Shown here: positions 32,480-41,750 of the stretch, one piece after another | Position numbering within the stretch: the stretch's first letter is position 1 | Layout: each line of letters opens with the position of its first letter | DNA from: Weissella confusa | GTDB lineage: Bacteria > Bacillota > Bacilli > Lactobacillales > Lactobacillaceae | Length of the DNA stretch: 61,267 nucleotides | Assembly: GCA_016466735.1 (NCBI GenBank) | Contig: JAAOED010000017.1 | Coordinates: 1 to 61,267 of the forward strand | Direction: 5' to 3' | Notes under the pieces: generated by a model | What the model was told of the DNA's origin: nothing | Seen by the model: only the letters and a program-made list of their open reading frames with translations | Databases searched by the model: none | Made by a program: the position numbers and the translations under genes

Positions 32480-33862
32480 TTATTTTCCTGTCTTCGTCTT
32501 TGTGAAACCAAAGAGCCATACCAAACTCAAGCCGGCAAATACCGTGCTGAACCAGAACAAATGTCCCAACCCAACAGCTGTCTGACGGGCAATCGCTGCT
32601 GGCGTTGCACTAGTCGTCTTAATAAACAAAGCTGCAATCGCAGTTCCAACCGCACCCGCAAATTGCTGAATCGTATTGAAAATGGCGTTAACGTCACCCG
32701 ACACCTCGCGTGGCACTTCGGCAACACCAGCTGTCATAGATGTGTTGAATGCCAAACCACGGCTCAACGTAAACAACGCATACATCACCGTCAAACCAAT
32801 TGACGTAATTGATGGTGCCATGATTGAAAAGATAACCATGACTACGAAGAAACTAATTGAACCAATCGTCAACGGCTTGGTTGCCCCAGCGCGGTCATAA
32901 AATGATCCGTACATTGGTGATGAGATTGATCCCAACAATGATCCTGGCATCAACACTGCACCCGCGATCATCGTCGTTGCACCCAACGTCAATTGGGCAT
33001 ATTGCGGAATCGCGAAGTTCACAGCCAGGTTAATCGCTTGTGACGTTGCGTAAATTAGCAACGCAAAGACCATCCCCTTGCTTTTGAACACTGAAAGATT
33101 CAACAACTTCTTCGTTGACTTGCCGGCAATGCGAATGAAAATCACCATCGCTACAACGGCAATTACTGCCAATACAATAATCGTAGCTGAGATCTTACCA
33201 GACTCCAACTCACCAAGCGCCAACAAAGCCGTCGTCAATGACACACCCAAAACAATAAATTGCCACCAATCAAAGCTAGCGTCTTCAGCCTGGTGTTCAC
33301 TTGGCAACGTACGCCATCCCAACACCAAACTAATCAACACAATTGGCAATACAATGACGAAAATCGCACGCCAACCGAGCCAATAGGTCACCAAACCACC
33401 ATAGACCGGTCCAAGGGCGGGCGCTAGTGACAAAATCAAACCACCAAAGCCCATGTACTTGCCGAGTTGCATCGGTGGAATGCTCATCAAAATAACGTTA
33501 AATACCAGCGGCAAAGCAATTCCGGTTCCAACCGCCATGACAAGTCGTCCAACCAACAAAGGCCAGAAGCTTGGGGCAAAAATGGAAATAATATCACCGA
33601 TAACAAATGAAATCATACCCCAAATAAAAATCTTGCGTGGACTCATCACCGCCTTTAGATAAGCTGAGGTCGTCATCATCAACGCCACAATCAATAAATA
33701 GGCTGTTGTTAGCCACTGCACCGTTCCCATTGGCACATTAAATTGCTTAATCAAATCTGGGAACGTCACGTTCATCGACGTTTCCGTCAAAATCCCGACA
33801 AACCCTAGAATCGCGGTCGCAACAATTGACCAAACGACTCGTGGTGAAACTTTTTCTGTCAT
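32480..33862 (-). CDS. MFS drug exporter, DHA2 (14-TMS) type
   Basis: A 460-residue integral membrane protein with about 14 hydrophobic segments. It has the DHA2 motif C region (GLILSLAPALGPVYGGLV) and the motif A-like LVGRLVMAVGTGIALPLVF. Proton-driven multidrug or toxin efflux is inferred; the substrate is unknown. AGGAG lies 7 nt before the ATG at 33862; the TTG at 33904 is rejected. A single-gene unit with its own terminator. Confidence 0.9.
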   Translation of the reverse strand: MTEKVSPRVVWSIVATAILGFVGILTETSMNVTFPDLIKQFNVPMGTVQWLTTAYLLIVALMMTTSAYLKAVMSPRKIFIWGMISFVIGDIISIFAPSFWPLLVGRLVMAVGTGIALPLVFNVILMSIPPMQLGKYMGFGGLILSLAPALGPVYGGLVTYWLGWRAIFVIVLPIVLISLVLGWRTLPSEHQAEDASFDWWQFIVLGVSLTTALLALGELESGKISATIIVLAVIAVVAMVIFIRIAGKSTKKLLNLSVFKSKGMVFALLIYATSQAINLAVNFAIPQYAQLTLGATTMIAGAVLMPGSLLGSISSPMYGSFYDRAGATKPLTIGSISFFVVMVIFSIMAPSITSIGLTVMYALFTLSRGLAFNTSMTAGVAEVPREVSGDVNAIFNTIQQFAGAVGTAIAALFIKTTSATPAAIARQTAVGLGHLFWFSTVFAGLSLVWLFGFTKTKTGK

Positions 33863-33956
33863 TTTCTCACTCCTTTTTTGAACACTTGTACTATTGAAGC
33901 ACAAAAATAAATTCTTCGTAAGTAAAATTTTTCTAAAGGCACCTGGCTAACAAAAA

Positions 33957-33974
33957 AGCCCGGAACGCTGGGCT
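33957..33974 (-). terminator. Terminator after the LysM gene
   Basis: A short GC-rich stem AGCCC/GGGCT (33957-33961 with 33970-33974) is followed by TTTTTTG on the minus strand. Confidence 0.65.
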
Positions 33975-33989
33975 CCGAGCAATAACCCC

Positions 33990-34472
33990 TTAGCGACTCA
34001 CGACAATTGTTTCGCCAGCTTGTAGGGCATTCATATTAATTGATGGGTTCATTTGTTGCAACTCAGCCACCGTTAAGCCGTGTTGCTTAGCGATTGAATA
34101 AGCTGTTGTTCCTTGAGGCACTGTCAATTGCATCGCAGAACTTGTCGATGAACTCTCAGCTTCATTTGATGCTTCCGCCTCATTTGATGTCACTGGTTCA
34201 CTTGCCACTTCGGCTGAATCAGCGACAACTGTTGATTCAGCTGAAGACGCCACCTCCTCATCTGTCGTATCAACAGAGTCGTTTGGTGTTGTACCTGCTT
34301 CATCAATAGAACTTTCTGAACTCGTTGTGGCTGTCTTCGTTGTTTCGTTATGTGAACCACCACTCACACGATCCAAAACAATTGGTGAATAGAAGCCGAT
34401 AACAAACAAAACAATATATCCCAAAATAACGAGTAGCCAAAACTTGTATTGTTGCGGTTGCTTTGTTTCCAT
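33990..34472 (-). CDS. Membrane-anchored LysM domain protein
   Basis: A 160-residue surface protein. A short cytoplasmic N-terminus and one transmembrane helix (FWLLVILGYIVLFVIGF) are followed by a Ser/Thr/Glu-rich spacer of about 80 residues. One C-terminal LysM domain (TAYSIAKQHGLTVAELQQMN) should bind peptidoglycan. The ATG at 34481 abuts AGGAA; the ATG at 34472 has better spacing and is preferred. No catalytic domain is present, so it likely tethers the membrane to the wall. Confidence 0.85.
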   Translation of the reverse strand: METKQPQQYKFWLLVILGYIVLFVIGFYSPIVLDRVSGGSHNETTKTATTSSESSIDEAGTTPNDSVDTTDEEVASSAESTVVADSAEVASEPVTSNEAEASNEAESSSTSSAMQLTVPQGTTAYSIAKQHGLTVAELQQMNPSINMNALQAGETIVVSR

Positions 34473-34598
34473 GGTGTTCATTTCCTAACTTAAGTTGATT
34501 ATTTATTTTAGATTATCACTTAACCTCTGCAAAAAACATAAGTGACTGTTTGCAACAATATTTTTTTAAACACTGTGGCGATTCTGTGAACGTACAAA

Positions 34599-34628
34599 AA
34601 GGGACGACACATCACCGTATCGTCCCTT
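34599..34628 (-). terminator. Rho-independent terminator after xylB
   Basis: AAGGGACGA (34599-34607) pairs with TCGTCCCTT (34620-34628), followed by TTTG on the minus strand. Confidence 0.8.
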
Positions 34629-34638
34629 CTGATTTAAA

Positions 34639-36147
34639 TTACTTAGCTGAACGACGGAATGCCAACAACTCGTGTGAGATTTCAGCAGTTGCACCGTAAA
34701 CTTGCTTGTAGATAGCGTGGATTTCTGCGTAACGTGCAGCGCGATCTGCATCTGGCAAGTATTCCTTGTCAAATGAGTTCCATGCAGCAGCAGCATCTTG
34801 CACAGAGTCGAACCAACCCAAACCAGTAGCGGCCAAGATTGCGGCACCCATTCCAGGTCCTTGCTCGTTCTTCAATGAAACAACCTTCTTGTTGAAGATG
34901 TCAGCTTGAATTTGCAACCACAATGGTGACTTAGCACCACCACCGATGGCAACAACAGTATCGAAGTCAGTACCAGCTTCTTCGTAGATATCAAAGATGT
35001 CCTTGAATGAGAAGATAATTCCTTCCAAAACTGAACGAACGAAGTCAGACTTCTTGTGCGTTCCGTCAATACCCGTCCATGAAGCGCGGATGTCACCGTC
35101 AGCGTATGGTGTACGCTCACCTACCAAGTATGGCGTGAACAACAAACCGTTAGCCCCAACCGTTGACTTACCAGCTGATTCAACCATTGCCGTGAAGTCT
35201 TCATCAGCAGCAAACGTCTTCTTGAACCATGACAAAGCGTATCCAGCAGCCAAAGTAACACCCATTGAGTAGAACTTGCCAGGGATAGCGTGGTTGAAGA
35301 AGTGAACCTTACCCTTGTAGTCAGCATCTGCGTTGTCTTCGTACTTCAAAACAACACCTGACGTACCGATTGATGACATCACCATGTTAGGTTGCAAGAT
35401 TGCAGATCCGATGGCACCAGCAGCGTTGTCGGCTGCACCACCAAATACCTTAGTCTCCGTCGTCAAACCTGAGAAGGCAGCGTACTTTGGTGAGATAGTT
35501 CCAGCAAATTCTGGTCCTTCGATAATCTCAGGGAAGAATTCTGGCTTCAAACCAAAGGCTTCTTGAACTTCCTTTGACCAAGTGCGGTTAGCAACGTCCA
35601 TTGCAACCGTACCAGCGGCGTCAGAAATTTCCATAGCCAACTTACCAGTCATACGGTAACGCACGTAATCCTTAGGCGTTACGAATGAAGAAGCTTGTGA
35701 GAAGATTTCTGGCTCGTTTTCCTTAACCCACAAGATCTTTGGCAAAGTAAATCCTTCCAAAGCCTTGTTACGCGTGATATCGATGAATTCTTGACCCATC
35801 TTCTCAGCGATTTCCTTAGTTTGTGGCGTAGTACGCGTGTCGTTCCACAAGATTGCTGGACGCAAAACTTGGTTGTTATCATCCAACAAAACCAAACCGT
35901 GCATTTGACCTGAGTATGAAATACCAGCAATGTCTTCAGGCTTGATGCCGTCATCCAAAATCAAACGTACGATGGCTACAGTCGTACCGTTAACCCAATC
36001 TTCTGGGTTTTGCTCGCTGTATCCTGGCTTTGGTTGTGATAGTGGGTAATCATATGATTGTTGTGCAACGATGTTTCCTTGACGATCAACAGCTGAGATC
36101 TTAACTGATGACGTTCCTAGGTCAACACCCAATACGACTTCGCTCAT
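34639..36147 (-). CDS. xylB: Xylulokinase
   Basis: Phosphorylates D-xylulose to xylulose-5-phosphate for the phosphoketolase pathway. The 502-residue FGGY kinase has the N-terminal phosphate loop [12 protein letters not shown], the substrate motif [12 protein letters not shown] and the C-terminal ATP-site signature [22 protein letters not shown] precedes the ATG. Second gene of the xylA-xylB unit, separated from xylA by an unusual 271 nt hairpin-rich spacer. Codon use is strongly biased toward C/A-ending preferred codons, as in xylA. Confidence 0.97.
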   Translation of the reverse strand: MSEVVLGVDLGTSSVKISAVDRQGNIVAQQSYDYPLSQPKPGYSEQNPEDWVNGTTVAIVRLILDDGIKPEDIAGISYSGQMHGLVLLDDNNQVLRPAILWNDTRTTPQTKEIAEKMGQEFIDITRNKALEGFTLPKILWVKENEPEIFSQASSFVTPKDYVRYRMTGKLAMEISDAAGTVAMDVANRTWSKEVQEAFGLKPEFFPEIIEGPEFAGTISPKYAAFSGLTTETKVFGGAADNAAGAIGSAILQPNMVMSSIGTSGVVLKYEDNADADYKGKVHFFNHAIPGKFYSMGVTLAAGYALSWFKKTFAADEDFTAMVESAGKSTVGANGLLFTPYLVGERTPYADGDIRASWTGIDGTHKKSDFVRSVLEGIIFSFKDIFDIYEEAGTDFDTVVAIGGGAKSPLWLQIQADIFNKKVVSLKNEQGPGMGAAILAATGLGWFDSVQDAAAAWNSFDKEYLPDADRAARYAEIHAIYKQVYGATAEISHELLAFRRSAK

Positions 36148-36418
36148 GTTTATGTCCTCTTTCTTTGTTATGTATACAACGAGGGCTGGGCTAATTTAAT
36201 GGCCCAGCCCTCGTCGCCGTAGGGATTGGCCCTACTGTTATGTTTGTTGCAATGTGAGCGTGAGATAGGCACTCACATCGCTTTTGTTGAGATTATTTTT
36301 GAGATTTTTTGAGATTGAGAGATGCTATATCGACCATTATTTCAAAAGGAGTCGACATGGCGGTGCTAATTCTGCATTAGCGTAAGCCTTTTCTTACCAG
36401 GAACCTATTCGGTTAGGA
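36148..36418 (-). promoter_or_regulatory. Hairpin-rich xylA-xylB intercistronic spacer
   Basis: No ORF. A 13 bp perfect stem (36179-36191 with 36202-36214) lies about 30 nt upstream of xylB but has no T run on the minus strand, so it is not an ordinary terminator. Further small hairpins occur near 36219-36235, 36254-36276 and 36364-36381. The spacer may set mRNA processing or differential stability of xylA versus xylB. Confidence 0.5.
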
Positions 36419-37804
36419 TTACTTTGAGAAAGTTGAACCCAAAACTGAGTAGATGTAGTTGTTCAACGTAGCCTTGATAGCTTCCAAACGTCCTGATTGG
36501 ATCGTTGAGAAGATCTCGTCGTTCGTCTTGTTCAAGATGTAAGCTTCGAAGTCAGCGAATGAAGCCTTGTCGTTTTCGAAGTCAGCACCGATACCTGAAT
36601 CGAATGATGAGTAACGCTCCTTGTAGATGTTCTCCAAGAAGTTGTCTTCGATCATCTTCATAGCAACACGGAATCCAGCAGCGTAAACGTCCATACCGGC
36701 CATGTGTGCGTAGAACAAGTCATCCATCTTGAATGAAGCACGGCGAACCTTTGAGTCAAAGTTCAAACCACCAGTTGGCAATCCACCGTTCTTGATGAAC
36801 TCGTACATAACCAAAGTAGCTTCGTAGATGTCGTTAGGGAATTCGTCGATATCCCAACCAGTTTGCTTGTCACCCATGTTGGCGTCCAATGAACCCAACA
36901 TACCAGCTTCACGTGCAAAACGTGCTTCGTGCTCGTAAGTGTGACCAGCCAAGTATGCGTGGTTACCTTCCAAGTTCAACTTGAAGTCGTTTTCCAAACC
37001 GTACGTCTTCAAGAAGGCGATAGTAGTTTGTACGTCAGTGTCGTATTGGTGAGCAGTTGGCTCCTTTGGCTTAGGCTCCAACAAGAATTGACCAGTGTAG
37101 CCAATTTCGTTAGCATACAACTTAGCCAACTTGAAGAACTTAGCGATGTGGTCCAACTCACGCTTCGTGTCAGTGTTCAACAATGACTCGTAACCTTCAC
37201 GACCACCCCAGAATACGTATGATTCTGAGTTCAAACGCTTAGCGATTTCCAATGAGTGCTTAACTTGTGCTGCTGCGTAAGCAAATACGTCAGCAAATGG
37301 CGTAGTAGCTCCACCAGCCATGAAACGCTTGTTAGTGAACAATGATGACGTGTTCCACAACAACTTCTTGCCAGTTTCCTTCATCTTTTCTTCGATGCGG
37401 TCAACAACGGCGTCCAAGTTAGCGTTCGTCTCTGCCAAAGTGTTACCTTCAGGAGCCAAGTCACGATCGTGGAATGCGAAGTATTCAACACCCAACTTGT
37501 CCATGAACTCGAACATGTAGTCAACCTTAGCGATTGCGTGGTCCAAGTCAGTCATGTCGTCAACACCGTTAACGTCCCATGGACGCTCGGCAGTACCTTC
37601 ACCAAATGGGTCAACCATGCGTTGGTCCATCGTGTGCCAGTAAGCAACTGAGAACTTCATCCAGTCCTTCATCGTCTTAGTCTCACCGTTGATAGTGAAA
37701 ACCTCTTCTGGGTTGTAGAAGTTGTATCCCTTTGATGCTTCAAAGTTCAATCCCTTTGCTCCGCCGATAAATTCTACCTTAGGAAAGTCGAACAATTCTG
37801 ACAT
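36419..37804 (-). CDS. xylA: Xylose isomerase
   Basis: Interconverts D-xylose and D-xylulose, using divalent metal. The 461-residue (class II length) protein shows [13 protein letters not shown] with the catalytic His, [10 protein letters not shown], the metal-ligand [10 protein letters not shown] and [20 protein letters not shown] precedes the ATG at 37804; the longer TTG-started frame overlaps the operator and is rejected. Transcribed from the strong promoter at 37903-37931 under XylR and CcpA control. Confidence 0.97.
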   Translation of the reverse strand: MSELFDFPKVEFIGGAKGLNFEASKGYNFYNPEEVFTINGETKTMKDWMKFSVAYWHTMDQRMVDPFGEGTAERPWDVNGVDDMTDLDHAIAKVDYMFEFMDKLGVEYFAFHDRDLAPEGNTLAETNANLDAVVDRIEEKMKETGKKLLWNTSSLFTNKRFMAGGATTPFADVFAYAAAQVKHSLEIAKRLNSESYVFWGGREGYESLLNTDTKRELDHIAKFFKLAKLYANEIGYTGQFLLEPKPKEPTAHQYDTDVQTTIAFLKTYGLENDFKLNLEGNHAYLAGHTYEHEARFAREAGMLGSLDANMGDKQTGWDIDEFPNDIYEATLVMYEFIKNGGLPTGGLNFDSKVRRASFKMDDLFYAHMAGMDVYAAGFRVAMKMIEDNFLENIYKERYSSFDSGIGADFENDKASFADFEAYILNKTNDEIFSTIQSGRLEAIKATLNNYIYSVLGSTFSK

Positions 37805-37867
37805 TATGTCATCCTCCAAAATTCTTAAATCATCTGTTTTAATCATCAAAGCCGGTTGGCTTTGGTT

Positions 37868-37892
37868 GGTTGGTTTAAGCAATCAACTAACT
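37868..37892. promoter_or_regulatory. XylR operator of xylA
   Basis: GGTTGGTT-N9-AACTAACT. The same 8-9-8 inverted repeat occurs upstream of the two divergent xyloside genes at 41154 and 41524. It lies 10-35 nt downstream of the -10 box, a roadblock position. Confidence 0.8.
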
Positions 37893-37902
37893 TACGAGAT
37901 TT

Positions 37903-37931
37903 ATTATAGGGTACCCATTAACATAATGCAA
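37903..37931 (-). promoter_or_regulatory. xylA promoter
   Basis: Minus-strand TTGCAT (37926-37931), a 17 nt spacer and a perfect TATAAT (37903-37908). Confidence 0.85.
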
Positions 37932-37940
37932 GCGTTTGTA
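37926..37940. promoter_or_regulatory. cre site overlapping the xylA -35 box
   Basis: ATGCAAGCGTTTGTA fits WTGNAANCGNWNNCW with one mismatch and overlaps the -35 box, so CcpA binding would block RNA polymerase. Confidence 0.65.
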
Positions 37941-37977
37941 TGTGATTTCTTTCGCAAATTGTTCAAAAACATAACAA

Positions 37978-38007
37978 AAACGCCTAAACAAAGGCGTTTA
38001 GGCGTTT
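37978..38007 (-). terminator. Rho-independent terminator after xylR
   Basis: A 12 bp stem (37978-37989 with 37996-38007) is followed by TTTTTG on the minus strand. A second small hairpin (38033-38039 with 38048-38054) precedes it. Confidence 0.8.
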
Positions 38008-38064
38008 AAAATTATAAAAACTCTAATTTTTGAATACGCTTTCATATGCGTATTTGTGCACTTA

Positions 38065-39288
38065 TTACAACCAATTAGACTCGGCCGCATCTTCTTCTTC
38101 AAGTGCAAAGTTCAACTCATATCCCATCATATCGAGCAAAGAACGCGTTACCATGGCAACACCACCAGAAAGCGTCGCACGATTAACCGATTTCTTAGCA
38201 AAGTACAACGGCGTGGCCGACTCAGGTTCGATCTTGTGGTATGTCTCCAATAGATAATCAAGCAGTTCTGGCGTCCCAGCAATGAAACGTGAGTGGACAA
38301 ACACCGCTTCCGGCGCTGCGTACTGTGCTAAGTTATAGATTGTTCGACAGATTGCATGAACCCATTCATCAATCAATGATTTCGCATCTGCATCGCCACC
38401 CATATATAGCGAAAGAAAATCTTCTCGTGTGATTTCCTCTTGTCCTTTTAACACTCCCAAGCGACTAAGCATCGCATCTTCTGAATACAAATCTTCGATA
38501 TGAATTGTGCTATCAAACTCCCCCTTGGCAAGTTGATCATTGTTTAAGACAACTTGGCGTCCAATTTCTCCGGCTTCACCATGTAGTCCACGGAATAAGC
38601 GGCCGTTTTGAATAACTCCGGCTCCAATACCGTTATGAATGTTCACGACCGTAAAGTTTTGGAATGTTTCCGCCGCATCGTAGTCATGATAATCACGCAA
38701 GTAAACGGCAGCCAGGTTGGCTTCGTTTTCTAATATAACCGGTACATGAAGCGCCTCTTCCAAATCCTTGGCCATGTCTTCATTTACCAATTCAGTATGG
38801 AACGGTGTATAGCGCACCTTGTTATCCTCGACAACACCGTGGATGGCAACCCCAATTCCGATTAAGCCATGATCCGTTTGCATATCACCTAACTGCGCAA
38901 CGTATGAAAGCATCGCACGCTTGTAATCGGCATAACGCATGCCAAAAACCGTCATTTGTCCACGTGAGATAACTTCACCCGTAATACGGGCCACCAAGTA
39001 ACGCAGGTGATTACGCCCTAGGTCAAATGAAACAATGTAACCATAATGGCGATTGAAACGAATCAACTTTGGCTTACGTCCACCAGCTTTTGAAACGGTT
39101 CCTTCACCTAATTCTTCTATATAACCATCTGCTTCGACATCGCGATAAATTGTCGTGACTGTCGATTTATGTAAAGCAATCTGTTCTGCAATTTCGCTAC
39201 GTGATGTTTGCTGCGCATTAAATAGCGCTTGCAACATCAGTTTACGGTTCGTGTCGCGCATCGCATCTTGGTCTACTTTCGAAACCAT
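38065..39288 (-). CDS. xylR: XylR-type ROK family xylose repressor
   Basis: A 407-residue ROK regulator: winged helix near residues 15-70 (TSRSEIAEQIALHKSTVTTI), then a sugar-kinase-like fold with HNGIGAGVIQNGRLFRGLHGEAGEIG. The ROK zinc motif CxCGxxGCxE is absent, as in other XylR proteins. It should release the three AGTTRGTT-type operators when xylose binds. AGGAG lies 5 nt before the ATG, and it has its own extended -10 promoter. Placed between xylA and the GPH transporter. Confidence 0.92.
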   Translation of the reverse strand: MVSKVDQDAMRDTNRKLMLQALFNAQQTSRSEIAEQIALHKSTVTTIYRDVEADGYIEELGEGTVSKAGGRKPKLIRFNRHYGYIVSFDLGRNHLRYLVARITGEVISRGQMTVFGMRYADYKRAMLSYVAQLGDMQTDHGLIGIGVAIHGVVEDNKVRYTPFHTELVNEDMAKDLEEALHVPVILENEANLAAVYLRDYHDYDAAETFQNFTVVNIHNGIGAGVIQNGRLFRGLHGEAGEIGRQVVLNNDQLAKGEFDSTIHIEDLYSEDAMLSRLGVLKGQEEITREDFLSLYMGGDADAKSLIDEWVHAICRTIYNLAQYAAPEAVFVHSRFIAGTPELLDYLLETYHKIEPESATPLYFAKKSVNRATLSGGVAMVTRSLLDMMGYELNFALEEEDAAESNWL

Positions 39289-39342
39289 TCTTTCTCCTTC
39301 TGCAACTTAAAACCCACTTCGAGTTATTCAAGATAAAACCTA

Positions 39343-39351
39343 TTTATACCA
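39343..39351 (-). promoter_or_regulatory. xylR promoter (extended -10)
   Basis: Minus-strand TGGTATAAA, an extended -10 element about 55 nt upstream of xylR. No good -35 box is visible and no XylR operator overlaps it. Confidence 0.5.
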
Positions 39352-39521
39352 TATAGATACGTTTTAATCGTCGTTATTTTTTTATTTTGTCTAAATTATT
39401 ATACAGGTTTTTACAACCCCTCAATGAAACACCCTTTATTTTAATTGAAAAAAGTGGATAATCTGGCAATACTTTTTGACAAATCTAAACACCCAGCCAA
39501 ATTTATCGGACAACTAAACGA

Positions 39522-39559
39522 AAAACAGGTATAAGCCGTTGAAGACCTATACCTGTTTT
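39522..39559 (-). terminator. Rho-independent terminator after the xyloside transporter
   Basis: A 12 bp stem (39522-39533 with 39548-39559) is followed by TTTTTCG on the minus strand. Confidence 0.8.
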
Positions 39560-39604
39560 GATCATCCAGTTACGTTTTACCGCAGCTGCTTAAATTGTCA
39601 TGAA

Positions 39605-41071
39605 TTACAACTCTGAATCAATGATGTTTGCGCGACGTGCGTCAAGCTTCTCGTTGTTTTCCTTAACTGCCATTTCAGTCAATGGGTAACGAGCCATAAC
39701 GAACATTGCAACCAAAGCAAGCACGATAGGAATCCATACCATGGCAACGTTGATACCTTGTTGTGCGGCAGCAGTTTGCACAGTTGCACCTGACTTGTAA
39801 CCGAATACACCGATAACAGTCATAGCGAATGAAGCAATCGTAATACCAAACTTGAAGGCCAATCCCATGATGGCGTTGATTTGTCCAGCTTCACGCTTTC
39901 CAGTTACCAACTCACCGTGGTTAACAACTTCAGGAACCAAAGCCCACATGAATCCAGTAGCTGACGTGATACCGAATTGGTGGATGAAACGAGCAACGTA
40001 GGCCAATGCCAAGTTGTCGTGCATACCCTTCCAAGTCCATACCCACAACAACAACGTTCCAACGATGAACATTCCGAAGAAGAAGTAGAAGAATCCCTTC
40101 TTTCCGAATACGTTACGGAACTTTGGCCATAGAGCTGGGAAGAAGATACCAGGGATTGAAGCGATCAAACCGATGGCACCCATCCACTCTGAGTGACCCG
40201 TGTTAAATTGAACGAACAATGAGAACACAGTGTTTTGGAAGAACATCAACAAGAATGACAAGAAGAAGAACAATGCCAAGATTTGCAATGGCTTGTTTGC
40301 CTTAAATGACAACCACAAGTCAGCAACCTTAACGTCTTCTGAGGCTTCCTTAGTCGTCTTGATGCGTTCCTTCGTTACGAAGAATGTGATGATCAAGGCT
40401 ACGGCACCGATTGCACCGTAGATAGCCCAAGTGCGGAACCAAGCAGGTCCAGCTGAACGAGCCAAGTAGTCACCCATTTCCAACTTCAAACCGAACAATC
40501 CAGTGTCCTTCATTTCGCGGGCAGCAGGTGCAGCCATTTGAAGCAACATTGGGAACAACGTGTAAACCAACAAGTTGGCAATGTTAGCCAACATCATACG
40601 AGTTGACGTCAACTTGTCAATTTCGTCTGGGTCACGCGTCATTGAAGCGTTCAATGATCCGTAAGGAATGTTAACGAATGAGTAAATCACAGCCGTCAAA
40701 GCATATGAGATACCTGCCCACCAAGCGTTTTGGTAAGCCCATGACGCTGGGAAGAATTGCAAGGCAGCCATAATCATCAATGGCACACCGGCAATCATCA
40801 ACCAAGGACGGTACTTGTCGCCACCCTTAAACATGTGCTTGTCAACGAACGTACCAATCAATGGATCAGTAACGGCGTTAAGTGCACGAACCAAAAGGAA
40901 CAATGTCGTTCCCATAAATGCAGGAAGTGCGTTGATTTGTAGCATGTAAACCGCTAGGAAACCACCAACAGTTCCGAAAACCAAGTTTTGAGCGAAATCA
41001 CCAAGTCCATATCCGACACGTTCTGCGGTCGTTAACTTGGCGTACTCGTTGTTTTTGACATCAGCAGCCAT
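39605..41071 (-). CDS. xynT: GPH-family xyloside transporter (XynT/XylP-like)
   Basis: A 488-residue cation symporter of the glycoside-pentoside-hexuronide family with about 12 hydrophobic segments. The N-terminal signature is LTTAERVGYGLGDFAQNLVF, and the MTRDPDEIDKLTSTRMMLAN loop is typical. It probably imports xylobiose or other xylosides for the divergent beta-xylosidase. The ATG at 41071 has AAGGGG about 9 nt upstream; the ATG at 41125 falls inside a cre site and is rejected. Confidence 0.92.
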   Translation of the reverse strand: MAADVKNNEYAKLTTAERVGYGLGDFAQNLVFGTVGGFLAVYMLQINALPAFMGTTLFLLVRALNAVTDPLIGTFVDKHMFKGGDKYRPWLMIAGVPLMIMAALQFFPASWAYQNAWWAGISYALTAVIYSFVNIPYGSLNASMTRDPDEIDKLTSTRMMLANIANLLVYTLFPMLLQMAAPAAREMKDTGLFGLKLEMGDYLARSAGPAWFRTWAIYGAIGAVALIITFFVTKERIKTTKEASEDVKVADLWLSFKANKPLQILALFFFLSFLLMFFQNTVFSLFVQFNTGHSEWMGAIGLIASIPGIFFPALWPKFRNVFGKKGFFYFFFGMFIVGTLLLWVWTWKGMHDNLALAYVARFIHQFGITSATGFMWALVPEVVNHGELVTGKREAGQINAIMGLAFKFGITIASFAMTVIGVFGYKSGATVQTAAAQQGINVAMVWIPIVLALVAMFVMARYPLTEMAVKENNEKLDARRANIIDSEL

Positions 41072-41113
41072 AAACTCTAACCCCTTCTTAATAAAAGACA
41101 AAATACCTTCAAA

Positions 41114-41128
41114 ATGAAATCGCATTCA
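41114..41128. promoter_or_regulatory. cre site in the xynT leader
   Basis: ATGAAATCGCATTCA is a perfect match to WTGNAANCGNWNNCW, just downstream of the xynT transcription start. Confidence 0.75.
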
Positions 41129-41143
41129 TTTTTCAACAAGCTA

Positions 41144-41172
41144 ACAATAACACAGTTAGTTTTCGTGCGCAA
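41144..41172 (-). promoter_or_regulatory. xynT promoter
   Basis: Minus-strand TTGCGC (41167-41172), a 17 nt spacer and TATTGT (41144-41149). The spacer is almost identical to that of the divergent xynB promoter. Confidence 0.65.
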
Positions 41173-41178
41173 CCAACT
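41154..41178. promoter_or_regulatory. XylR operator of xynT
   Basis: AGTTAGTT-N9-AACCAACT, an 8-9-8 inverted repeat overlying the xynT promoter spacer. Confidence 0.8.
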
Positions 41179-41247
41179 TAGGTAAAAATAGTTTTTCCGT
41201 TCACATATAACGTGTACCAAATACGGCACATCGCAACATAACAGGTT

Positions 41248-41262
41248 TTGAAAACGCTAACA
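41248..41262. promoter_or_regulatory. Upstream cre site of the xynT-xynB region
   Basis: TTGAAAACGCTAACA is a perfect cre match about 75 nt upstream of the xynT -35 box. Confidence 0.7.
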
Positions 41263-41523
41263 CATTAGTGATGTTTTTAACAATCTCTCTACTGGGATTC
41301 GGTAAGTAATCGGCTCCTGAAAACAAAACTTACCATTAAACTCGTGTCTATATCGTGGATAAAATGTTTTAATCCGTTTTCTAAGACTAATCGCCGTTTA
41401 TAAGGCAATGGCATTATAATAGTTCTCATTATATAGGAAGAAAACCGAGAATCACTATTATTTTACTGTGGACAACCACCTGTAATGCACCCAGATCCAG
41501 AACTTGTGAAGTCCCGTGCAAAT
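41263..41523. other. Non-coding middle of the xynT-xynB divergent region
   Basis: About 260 nt of AT-rich sequence with no credible ORF. A TATAAT-like box near 41414 is not paired with a good -35. Nothing else is recognised. Confidence 0.5.
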
Positions 41524-41548
41524 AGTTGGTTGTCTTAGCAAACTAACT
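41524..41548. promoter_or_regulatory. XylR operator of xynB
   Basis: AGTTGGTT-N9-AACTAACT, an 8-9-8 inverted repeat between the -35 and -10 boxes of xynB. Confidence 0.8.
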
Positions 41549-41558
41549 GTGTTATATT
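41530..41558 (+). promoter_or_regulatory. xynB promoter
   Basis: TTGTCT (41530-41535), a 17 nt spacer and TATATT (41553-41558). The operator covers the spacer, and the boxes mirror those of xynT. Confidence 0.7.
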
Positions 41559-41574
41559 ATGACTACAAAGTAAA

Positions 41575-41588
41575 TGGTAACGTTTTCA
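41575..41588. promoter_or_regulatory. cre site downstream of the xynB promoter
   Basis: TGGTAACGTTTTCA fits TGWNANCGNTNWCA with one mismatch and lies at about +10 to +23. Confidence 0.65.
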
Positions 41589-41624
41589 CAGAGTTGTTCA
41601 GACCTTAACATTATGGTTAAAGTC

Positions 41625-41669
41625 CGCTGTCTAAAAGCCTTAATCAGTGATTGAAACTTTTAGACAGCG
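41625..41669 (+). promoter_or_regulatory. Leader hairpin of xynB
   Basis: A 13 bp perfect stem (41625-41637 with 41657-41669) in a roughly 190 nt leader, with a 19 nt loop that contains AATCAGTGATT. No T run follows, so it is more likely an mRNA-stability or attenuation element than a terminator. Confidence 0.55.
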
Positions 41670-41750
41670 CATCTCACGAACTGCGTTGCTGCCCGACTCT
41701 CACACGTATCGGGACACATACACACTATATCTCACAAGGAGCATCTCACA

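Noticed and set aside
36179-36214. Perfect hairpin before xylB considered as a terminator
   Set aside because: No T run follows on the minus strand, and stopping there would cut xylB off from the xylA promoter with no replacement promoter visible.
41414-41445. TATAAT-like box in the xynT-xynB gap considered as a promoter
   Set aside because: No -35 box at a suitable distance and no gene directly downstream; the operator-linked promoters explain both genes.
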